A stretch of DNA of 6,533 nucleotides. Source: JBBRWV01 sp038248985. GTDB taxonomy: Bacteria > Planctomycetota > Phycisphaerae > WQYP01. The stretch lies in contig JBBRWV010000159.1 in NCBI GenBank assembly GCA_038248985.1, positions 1 through 6,533 of the forward strand, written 5' to 3'. The notes beneath the pieces are model-generated. The model saw only the letters and a program-made list of their open reading frames with translations. It searched no databases and was not told the DNA's origin. Numbering within the stretch: position 1 is the stretch's first letter; every line of letters starts with the position of its first letter. The translations under genes and the position numbers were made by a program. Below, in pieces: positions 1 to 4,510 of the stretch.

Positions 1-105
1 ATCTACGAGACGCGACGCACCGTGGCCGACGACTTCAAGGCCACGATGCGACTGCGCTTCGACGACCTGCTACCCAAGTGGAACTATGTGGCCGTGCCCC
101 AGTAA
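1..105 (+). CDS. C-terminal end of an unidentified protein (partial)
   Basis: Frame 1 is open from the window edge to a TAA at 103-105 and gives 34 residues ending in LPKWNYVAVPQ. Nearly every codon ends in G or C, which is the pattern of a real high-GC gene, and no other frame here looks better. The segment around FKATMRLRF alternates polar and apolar residues, as a membrane beta-strand would, so the end of an outer-membrane barrel is one possibility, but this is a guess from 34 residues. The family is not recognised. The next gene on the same strand starts about 200 bases later. Confidence 0.6.
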   Translation: MYETRRTVADDFKATMRLRFDDLLPKWNYVAVPQ

Positions 106-109
106 ATCA

Positions 110-170
110 TTGACAGTTGTTGATGCGCCGGTCCTAAGCGGGTTGACATTTCTTTGGGAGTTTTACGCAT
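110..170 (+). promoter_or_regulatory. candidate promoter region with two TTGACA boxes
   Basis: Two perfect TTGACA hexamers lie at 110-115 and 143-148, just after the stop of the preceding gene and 150-190 bases before the small membrane protein gene at 303. Neither has a good -10 box at the usual distance (the nearest are AT-leaning bases within 161-170), so the case rests on the two -35-like boxes and their position only. Confidence 0.22.
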
Positions 171-302
171 TCTTCCAAATCCCACACCGGGAAATCGGTG
201 TGCTGCGGATGGTTGGCTCTGCGGTATATCCTTCAGCAACGTACTGTCCCGACCGATATTCCTCAATAATAGCATCATCTGGCTCACTCACGCGGGGAAC
301 TC

Positions 303-623
303 ATGGCCCTTGAATACTATTCTCCCTCGGCTGAGCGCCGCAACGTTGTGCCGTTGGCGTGGGCGTCGTTCTGTTGTTTGTTGCCTACTTTTAGTTTGGT
401 TATTTATTTATCCTTCGCGCGCAGTTTCTACGTCTGGCAGGTCAACGCATACTCTTTGATCGGCCGAGGCTGCGCCCTTATTGGCATCCTTCTGGCCATC
501 AAGGTATGCCGCCATCGTCGCTGGGCGTTGGGTTGCACCGCACTTTCGCTCAACGCCTTCACCCTGGTGGCCATGACGCCACATTTCACCAGCGCCGCTA
601 TGGGGATTGGCTCGTCTGTCTGA
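303..623 (+). CDS. small three-helix membrane protein, unknown function
   Basis: This 106-residue protein starts at ATG 303, with a purine-rich GGGGA at 294-298 as a probable ribosome binding site. It has three hydrophobic segments at about residues 16-38, 48-68 and 73-92, with short charged links (RR at 12-13, the basic CRHRR at 69-73) that suggest an inner-membrane protein with the basic loop in the cytoplasm. No catalytic motif or signal peptidase site is visible. The layout (two helices, a basic turn, a third helix containing ALSLNAF) resembles the many small multi-pass proteins of unknown function in Planctomycetes and related phyla, and also the protein at 3556-3861. It stands alone: the gene before it ended 200 bases earlier and the next gene is on the other strand. 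Function unknown; coding status is fairly likely, not certain. Confidence 0.6.
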   Translation: MALEYYSPSAERRNVVPLAWASFCCLLPTFSLVIYLSFARSFYVWQVNAYSLIGRGCALIGILLAIKVCRHRRWALGCTALSLNAFTLVAMTPHFTSAAMGIGSSV

Positions 624-836
624 AAACTTAGCGGGATCGGCTTTCGCCCCCCCGCTCGCAGAAAGGCGGGCTGCTGCGTCCTCGGACCTCGGAATATTTG
701 CGAATATGCCTCGGTCCTGCGTCCTTGCATCCAGCTTTCCTGGTACCAAGGGGTTCACTTAAGACCGAGTGGGTTCAATGTAAATGCATAGTTTGTGTGA
801 TTCATGCAATTTGGGACCAATTATCGGGTACTTCGC
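624..836. other. intergenic stretch between convergent genes, with weak stem-loops
   Basis: No gene is supported here. Seven bases after the preceding stop there is a possible stem AGCGGG (630-635) with CCCGCT (651-656). The CCCGC could instead pair with GCGGG at 666-670. No T-run follows, so this is at best a weak or factor-dependent terminator. A second imperfect hairpin pairs GGACC (684-688) with GGTCC (713-717) around an inner ATATT/AATAT stem. Confidence 0.3.
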
Positions 837-869
837 AAAAAAAAGACCGACCACTATCGGGACGGTCTT
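837..869 (-). terminator. intrinsic terminator of the CxxC lipoprotein gene
   Basis: Read on the minus strand, a perfect 7-bp stem AAGACCG/CGGTCTT (plus-strand arms 843-849 and 863-869, loop 13 bases) runs into eight T residues (plus-strand A-run 837-844, which overlaps the base of the stem). It begins about 20 bases after the lipoprotein stop codon at 891-893. A second run of eight T lies on the plus strand at 881-888. Stem, T-tract and position together make this a good rho-independent terminator. Confidence 0.8.
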
Positions 870-890
870 GGTAAGCCCAGTTTTTTTTAA

Positions 891-1202
891 TCAGTGGCCT
901 TCACACGTTTCCAAAGTGCCGGAGCAATGCGTGCAGGCGTGGGCCAATTTACCCGTGTCGAAAAAGTTTTGCGCAGCAGTTCGGCATTCCGGGCATTCCA
1001 TTTTAGCGGAACTCTTGTATCCAATAACACGGTTTTTACTGCTGGTTTCGGGCACATTCACATAGGTGACCTCGCATTTATTACACTTCACAGCCTTTGA
1101 TGAGACGGGTTCCGACATGCGGGAGGTAGTTTGGCAACCTGCGAGCGCTAACGCCGACAGTGCGACCACACTCAATAACGACGTTTTGAAGAATGCAACC
1201 AT
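891..1202 (-). CDS. lipoprotein with three CxxC pairs (zinc-ribbon-like)
   Basis: This 103-residue protein starts at ATG 1202, with a strong GAGGAG ribosome site 7 bases upstream. Residues 1-22 form a lipoprotein signal: a basic start (K6), a hydrophobic core, and the lipobox LALAGC with the lipidated cysteine at 23; Gln24 follows, so outer-membrane or general envelope anchoring is plausible. The mature part has CNKC (40-43), CPEC (70-73), CTHC (90-93) and a further Cys100, plus His88, His92 and His103. Paired CxxC knuckles of this kind normally bind zinc or iron as in zinc ribbons and rubredoxin-like folds; a thiol role is also possible. The metal and function are not shown by the sequence. 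The gene is monocistronic, flanked by a terminator downstream and a self-complementary leader upstream. I infer a small periplasmic or surface metal-binding protein. Confidence 0.85.
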   Translation of the reverse strand: MVAFFKTSLLSVVALSALALAGCQTTSRMSEPVSSKAVKCNKCEVTYVNVPETSSKNRVIGYKSSAKMECPECRTAAQNFFDTGKLAHACTHCSGTLETCEGH

Positions 1203-1271
1203 GATAAACTCCTCATTGTAAAATCACGGGTAGACTTAATCCGGATAGCCTGTCCCGTGAACAGGTTTATC
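1203..1271 (-). promoter_or_regulatory. self-complementary 5' leader of the lipoprotein gene, possible pseudoknot
   Basis: In the minus-strand transcript just before the ATG three perfect pairings can be drawn. GATAAAC (plus 1265-1271) pairs with GTTTATC (1203-1209), the bases between the ribosome site and the start codon. CCTGT pairs with ACAGG (1261-1265 with 1249-1253), and its 7-base loop TCACGGG (1254-1260) is fully complementary to CCCGTGA at 1224-1230, placed 8 bases before GAGGAG. The second and third together form an H-type pseudoknot geometry (about 1-base first loop if one pair frays, 18-base last loop). The outer helix would cover the initiation region. The pairings are seen directly; a role in control of translation is inferred. 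No convincing promoter was found upstream, so it is not certain that the whole element is transcribed. Confidence 0.4.
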
Positions 1272-1382
1272 CATATCACCTCGCACTTCTCCGAAGAACG
1301 CTCTCCAGGTAAGGTGGGAGTTTTCAACATCGAAACTTCTAAAGTAAAAAACGTACTGATGTCTCAAAAGGTTCAAAAATGG

Positions 1383-1503
1383 TCAAGTTTGGATCGATAA
1401 ATATTTGTTAAAGCAACTTGAGATCAACTTCCAGTGGAGGGGGAAGTTGAACTTTTCAATTTTGATCTACGTTATAGAGGTGAAGAGGGTACGAAACGTA
1501 GAT
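1383..1503. repeat. cluster of three successive perfect inverted repeats
   Basis: Three perfect inverted repeats follow one another in 121 bases. First, TCAAGTT (1383-1389) with AACTTGA (1415-1421). Second, TCAACTTCC (1424-1432) with GGAAGTTGA (1442-1450), a 9-bp stem with a 9-base loop. Third, ATCTACGTT (1465-1473) with AACGTAGAT (1495-1503), a 9-bp stem with a 21-base purine-rich loop. An alternative pairing AGATCAA (1421-1427) with TTGATCT (1462-1468) competes with all three. They could be a structured RNA, binding sites for a dimeric regulator between the divergent genes, or a small non-coding element. The pairings are exact; the function is unknown. Confidence 0.5.
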
Positions 1504-1792
1504 TTATAGTCGCCCTTGTTATCTCGGCTTCAATTATAGGCGGACAAAAAGCGCCAAGATGAAAAAATCGCGCCAGAGGGAATTGTCGGCGCGCCGCATC
1601 TGGACCAAGCCATGCCGTCCTTTTTCACTTCGACAGGTTCGACGCTGGGGCCGGTCCGGCGGCGTATGCGGCGCTGCAGAATGATCCCCACCGGGCTGAT
1701 CGAGGGATGAACGACGGGAATTTTATAGGAGTGGGAAGGGGAGCGGGTACTGGGGCTGAAGAGGGGGACGTGATATCCTTTCGGCTCTGATT

Positions 1793-1816
1793 TGTTCTGA
1801 CACTTGCAGGAGAACA
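1793..1816 (+). promoter_or_regulatory. inverted repeat overlapping the hydrolase ribosome binding site
   Basis: TGTTCT (1793-1798) is the exact reverse complement of AGAACA (1811-1816), with 12 bases between. The right arm takes the last bases of the AGGAGA ribosome site (1808-1813), so the mRNA could fold over the site, or a dimeric protein could bind there as an operator. The arms are only 6 bp, so chance is a real alternative. Confidence 0.3.
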
Positions 1817-1820
1817 TGTG

Positions 1821-3461
1821 ATGGCAATTGGTGTGCGCGAGGGTGGTGGTGATGAGGCGATGGAGGATGGTTGGGCGCGGGGGGTGCGGTTGGTGCCGGG
1901 GCGGGCGGGGGAGAATTTTGGGTATTGGTGTACTTGGGGGGCGCAGGGGCAGACGGTGCCGAAGGAGATTCCGGTGAGTGCGGGGCTGGCGTTTGCGGGG
2001 GATCAGGGGAATGTGGCGCAGCAGGATTGGCTGACGGAGAATTTGATGTTTGCGGAGCCGGGGTGGGTGACACGGTATGGGGAGCGGATTCGGGGGGATT
2101 TGTGGGTGATGCTGGATCAGGGGTGGGATCAGCCGCTGGGGCTGGACATGAATACGGGGCGGTGGCGGTTTGGTTGTTGCGAGCCGGATGCGGGGCGGTT
2201 TCCGTCGCTGACGGGGAGCCAGGAGGAGCGGTTGCGGCAAATGAGCGAGCGGGTGAAGGCGGCGGGGTGGCGCGGGTTGGGGATTTGGATTGGGGCGCAG
2301 ATGTATGGGGACAAGCGGGATGGGGCGACGTTTTTGCCGTGGGCGGAGGTGGAGGCGCACTGGCGGGAGCGGGCGCGGCGGAGTCATAAGGCGGGGGTGG
2401 GTTATTGGAAAGTGGACTGGGGGATGCGCGATGGGGATGCGGATTTTCGGTTGGCGCTGAATCGGATTGTGGCGGAGGAGGCGCCGGGGATTCTGGTGGA
2501 GCATGCGCCGATATGCGGGCCGCTGAATGATATGCCTTGCCCGTGGCATGTTTTTGAGGCGAGCGGGAGCGGGCGATTTGCGAAGTGGGATGGGGGGAAG
2601 ATATTGGCGATGGCGCGGCGGCTGCTGGCGACGGGGGATGTTTATCGCAGCTATGACGTGACGACGCAGTTGAGCGTGGCGACGACATTGGATCGGGTGG
2701 CGGCGCTATTGGTGGGGCTGCGGCCGGAGGGCGGAGCGCGGGCGCTGTTGAACGTGGAGGATGAGTTGTATTTGGGTGCGGCGCTGGGGTGTCCGGTGGG
2801 GATCATGCGACATCCGCTGATCGCGGCGATGGGGAAGTGGCCGGACAATTGGACGGAGGCGGAGCGCGCGGTGCGGTGGCAGCGCGTGATGCCGCCGTTT
2901 GGGGCGGGGGCGGTGTCGACGGTGGCGGATGAGGTGATGCTGGAGGATGCGCATGCGTTTAAGCCGGGTGAGACGTGGGCGACGTGGGTGATTGGGACGA
3001 CGGTGACGCAGCCGGCGCCCGCGCGGATTGCGCGCGGGATGGCGCTGCCGCGGGTGGAGGTTGCGGCGGGGGAGGAGGTGCCGTTTGTGGTATGCGGGCG
3101 GCATCTGGAGGGGATGGCGGCGGTGGCGACGTTGCCGCGGCATGTGGCGGATCGGGGGGAGGTGTGGCCGCGGGCGCGGGTGACGGTGGAGTTGCCGGAG
3201 TTGGATCAAGCGGTGGGGGCGTTTGGGCATTATGCGGAATTGGTTTTGCGGGCACCGCGGAAGGCGCGGGGGGCGCGGTTGTGGATGCAGGATTTGGCGT
3301 TGGATGAGGCGCTGGATGTGACGGCGGAGGTGCGCGTGAGTGGGGCGGCGGATGGCGGGACGGAGGTGGTGATTCCGGGGGCGTTGATCGATCGCGTGGG
3401 GAGGATGGGGAATCATGCGGGGGATGTATCGGGGCCGGGGGTTGTGATGAGGTTTTGGTAG
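1821..3461 (+). CDS. putative clan GH-D glycoside hydrolase (alpha-galactosidase-like)
   Basis: The 546-residue protein starts at ATG 1821, 7 bases after AGGAGA (1808-1813); a GTG directly before it (1818) is possible. No signal peptide or membrane segment is visible, so it is probably cytoplasmic. The middle has features of the GH27/GH36 (clan GH-D) barrel. WVMLDQGWD (95-103) matches the strand-1 motif usually seen as IDDGWQ. GWRGLGIWIGAQ (149-160) follows, then GYWKVDWG (194-201) with Asp199 as the likely nucleophile. VYRSYDVTTQL (274-284) has Asp279 as the likely acid/base, resembling the family's WRxSDD region. EDELYLGAALGCPVG (313-327) is near the end of the barrel. Residues from about 375 to 546 are probably beta-sandwich. 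By family knowledge it would cleave an alpha-galactoside or related alpha-glycoside; the substrate cannot be read from the sequence. No transporter or other sugar gene adjoins it. Codons overwhelmingly end in G (GCG, GGG, GTG), unlike enzyme I. Confidence 0.8.
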   Translation: MAIGVREGGGDEAMEDGWARGVRLVPGRAGENFGYWCTWGAQGQTVPKEIPVSAGLAFAGDQGNVAQQDWLTENLMFAEPGWVTRYGERIRGDLWVMLDQGWDQPLGLDMNTGRWRFGCCEPDAGRFPSLTGSQEERLRQMSERVKAAGWRGLGIWIGAQMYGDKRDGATFLPWAEVEAHWRERARRSHKAGVGYWKVDWGMRDGDADFRLALNRIVAEEAPGILVEHAPICGPLNDMPCPWHVFEASGSGRFAKWDGGKILAMARRLLATGDVYRSYDVTTQLSVATTLDRVAALLVGLRPEGGARALLNVEDELYLGAALGCPVGIMRHPLIAAMGKWPDNWTEAERAVRWQRVMPPFGAGAVSTVADEVMLEDAHAFKPGETWATWVIGTTVTQPAPARIARGMALPRVEVAAGEEVPFVVCGRHLEGMAAVATLPRHVADRGEVWPRARVTVELPELDQAVGAFGHYAELVLRAPRKARGARLWMQDLALDEALDVTAEVRVSGAADGGTEVVIPGALIDRVGRMGNHAGDVSGPGVVMRFW

Positions 3462-3520
3462 GGGTGGGTGGGCATGAGGTTTTTGTGTCGAGGGTGATTG
3501 TCCTTCGTTTGCACCGCTGA

Positions 3521-3544
3521 TTGAGGCCTTGCTCGTTGCCTCAA
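3521..3544. terminator. stem-loop between convergent genes
   Basis: TTGAGGC (3521-3527) pairs perfectly with GCCTCAA (3538-3544) around a 10-base loop. It sits between the convergent ends of the hydrolase (3461) and the minus-strand membrane protein (3556), 12 bases past the latter's stop. Neither side has a T-run, so it would be a non-canonical terminator or a transcript-end stabiliser. Confidence 0.35.
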
Positions 3545-3555
3545 ACCAAATGCCC

Positions 3556-3861
3556 TCAACGACCCATTCCTGTCCATAGGACAAGAAACAGTAGAAACAG
3601 ACCCGTGATTGCCATTCCAGCCGCCGCCGCGCCGGGTCGTCTGCGCTTCTGGAAGATCCCGACGATCCCGCTTATCAACCCCGCCAACAATGAGAGCACG
3701 CACGCCCCCACAGACGCAATCACCCAAAGCGGCAGAACGTCTCCATGAACGCCAAACTGCGCGTTCAGCCCCCATCCGATACCCGCCGAAATGATACCGG
3801 CTGTTGATAACACTACCGAGACTACGCCCCAGCGTGATTGCTTCGTATCCGACCACGGCAC
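3556..3861 (-). CDS. small three-helix membrane protein, unknown function
   Basis: From GTG 3861 this is a 101-residue protein with hydrophobic segments at about residues 11-31, 42-70 and 79-97 and a basic turn QKRRR (71-75) before the last helix. The frame continues upstream to a TTG at 3909, which would add 16 polar residues. I prefer the GTG because AGAGAG stands 6 bases before it and the protein then begins only ten residues ahead of the first helix; the TTG has only a weak GAG. The glycine- and alanine-rich helices and the basic turn resemble small multi-pass proteins of unknown function common in Planctomycetes, and the general plan matches the 303-623 protein, though the sequences are not clearly homologous. 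No catalytic motif is seen. It is convergent with the hydrolase and stands alone. Longer overlapping frames here lack such a membrane pattern. Confidence 0.6.
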   Translation of the reverse strand: MPWSDTKQSRWGVVSVVLSTAGIISAGIGWGLNAQFGVHGDVLPLWVIASVGACVLSLLAGLISGIVGIFQKRRRPGAAAAGMAITGLFLLFLVLWTGMGR

Positions 3862-3975
3862 ACGCGTCTCTCTGTTCTCGGGCCAGCAACGAAGGACGAC
3901 GTGGCGCAAATCAACTCGTTCAATTGGCCCGTACCACGATCTGATCTGCGGTTGTTAGAGCGGGTCCAGAAAATA

Positions 3976-4004
3976 ATTCTCTACTATTTTTCGCAGGTTC
4001 GCAA
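3976..4004 (-). promoter_or_regulatory. candidate promoter for the minus-strand membrane protein
   Basis: On the minus strand TTGCGA (plus 3999-4004) and GAGAAT (plus 3976-3981) are separated by 17 bases; each matches 4 of 6 consensus positions. The pair lies in an AT-rich patch about 65 bases before TTG 3909 and 115 before GTG 3861. Confidence 0.25.
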
Positions 4005-4039
4005 TAACGAGTGTTTGCGGGGTTAGCGGGAGGAACTTT

Positions 4040-4054
4040 CTAGAGCTGCTCTAG
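4040..4054. promoter_or_regulatory. 15-bp palindrome, possible operator
   Basis: CTAGAGCTGCTCTAG is a perfect 7+1+7 inverted repeat. Its size and symmetry fit a dimeric regulator site. It lies between the start of the minus-strand membrane protein and the enzyme I gene, about 35 bases upstream of the candidate minus-strand promoter. No second copy was noticed in the window. Confidence 0.3.
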
Positions 4055-4192
4055 TGAAGCCGGGAAGCAGGCCGATGGCGATGGCGATGGCGTTGGCCGC
4101 GTTCATGGGGGGGGCCGTGGCCATTCTGCCTGACCGCTCCCATCCGTCACCTCTCCGGAATTGGGCGATGAAACCAAAAAACACCCCCCCAA

Positions 4193-4220
4193 TTTTGTGT
4201 CTGGAGTGTCTTTCGTGGCC
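4193..4220. repeat. degenerate GTGTCT/TTCGTGG short repeat units
   Basis: Three related units of about 9-10 bases stand in a row: TTTTGTGTCT, GGAGTGTCT and TTCGTGGCC. On the minus strand this reads as the CACGAAAGACAC type of short repeat that I recall as scattered through intergenic DNA of Verrucomicrobia and Planctomycetes. The resemblance is from memory and the units here are imperfect. Confidence 0.3.
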
Positions 4221-4300
4221 ATTTATCATCGTCACCATCGCGTCGCCGTGTCCTCGCGTCAAAATCCCCAATCCACCATCCCCACGCACCTGCAAAAAAC

Positions 4301-4328
4301 TTGAACGTTGAAACTTGAACCTTGAAAC
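4301..4328. repeat. four-unit heptamer tandem repeat, consensus TTGAANN
   Basis: Four 7-base units run end to end. Each begins TTGAA; units 2 and 4 are identical (ending AC), unit 1 ends CG and unit 3 ends CC. The repeat sits directly before the candidate enzyme I promoter and after a run of six A. TTGAAC/TTGAAA strings of this sort are common spacer repeats in some PVC bacteria (recollection, not a search result). Confidence 0.55.
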
Positions 4329-4333
4329 TTTCT

Positions 4334-4362
4334 TTGAGTTTTCCCTCCCTCTCCCTTATCCT
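4334..4362 (+). promoter_or_regulatory. candidate promoter for enzyme I
   Basis: TTGAGT (4334-4339) and TATCCT (4357-4362) are 17 bases apart and each matches 4 of 6 sigma-70 consensus positions. A start at about 4370 would give a leader of roughly 140 bases before ATG 4511. This is the best promoter-like pair noticed in the stretch before the gene. Confidence 0.35.
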
Positions 4363-4510
4363 ACCCCTAGTGCAAAGACGCGCCCCGGCGCTGCTTCGCC
4401 CAGCTCCGACGCCCCCTGCTCCGTTCGACCTGCAACCGCCTTCCTCCCCAGGATCGCCTCGCAGGCTTCTTTCGCACAGCGGGCCTCGCAGCGGAAAGAC
4501 ATTTCTGGCC

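Larger units (their letters stand above)
1272..1820. other. gene-free stretch between divergent genes
   Basis: With the leader at 1203-1271 this makes a 618-base gap between the divergent lipoprotein and hydrolase genes. No open frame here has a start, ribosome site and believable protein. The part at about 1321-1510 is AT-rich against its surroundings and holds three successive inverted repeats (listed separately). From about 1540 the plus strand becomes G-rich, like the hydrolase gene that follows. TTATAG occurs four times (1472, 1504, 1534, 1723). A weak promoter-like pair TTCAAA (1372-1377) and GATAAA (1396-1401), 18 bases apart, would read toward the inverted repeats. Confidence 0.4.
3862..4510. 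other. gene-free stretch upstream of enzyme I
   Basis: About 600 bases have no supported gene. Bases 3910-4020 are AT-richer and hold a candidate minus-strand promoter. Then come a 15-bp palindrome (4040-4054), three successive GATGGC hexamers (from about 4074), degenerate short units around 4193-4220, and a heptamer repeat (4301-4328). From 4330 to 4510 the plus strand is C-rich like enzyme I and probably carries its promoter and leader. Several open frames cross this stretch on both strands, but their products are low-complexity and disagree with each other. Confidence 0.4.

Noticed and set aside
784..1065. Plus-strand frame overlapping the lipoprotein gene
   Set aside because: It crosses the terminator and lies antisense to a gene with signal peptide, ribosome site and conserved cysteine pairs.
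1421..1468. Hairpin 1424-1450 followed by T-rich sequence as a plus-strand terminator
   Set aside because: The following bases are broken by A and C, and no plus-strand gene ends nearby, so an intrinsic terminator is not supported.
1530..2688. Long minus-strand frames rich in Pro, Arg, Ser and His opposite the hydrolase
   Set aside because: They arise from G-ending codons of the real gene; the products are repetitive and have no recognisable fold.
3413..3889. 158-codon minus-strand frame overlapping the small membrane protein
   Set aside because: Its product has no membrane pattern or domain and runs into the end of the hydrolase gene; the neighbouring frame gives a coherent three-helix protein.
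3940..4020. GGTTCGCAA as a possible tRNA T-loop
   Set aside because: The flanking bases do not pair as a T-arm and no acceptor stem or anticodon arm can be placed.
4023..4311. Overlapping frames of 85-90 codons on both strands, one with an Ala/Met-rich stretch
   Set aside because: The Ala/Met or Ala/Ile runs come from the GATGGC repeat and the rest is unlike a protein; neither has a convincing ribosome site.
4322..4510. N-terminal extension of enzyme I from an upstream TTG
   Set aside because: The extra 63 residues are Ser/Pro-rich, begin inside the heptamer repeat and have no counterpart in the family; the conserved start is at 4511.
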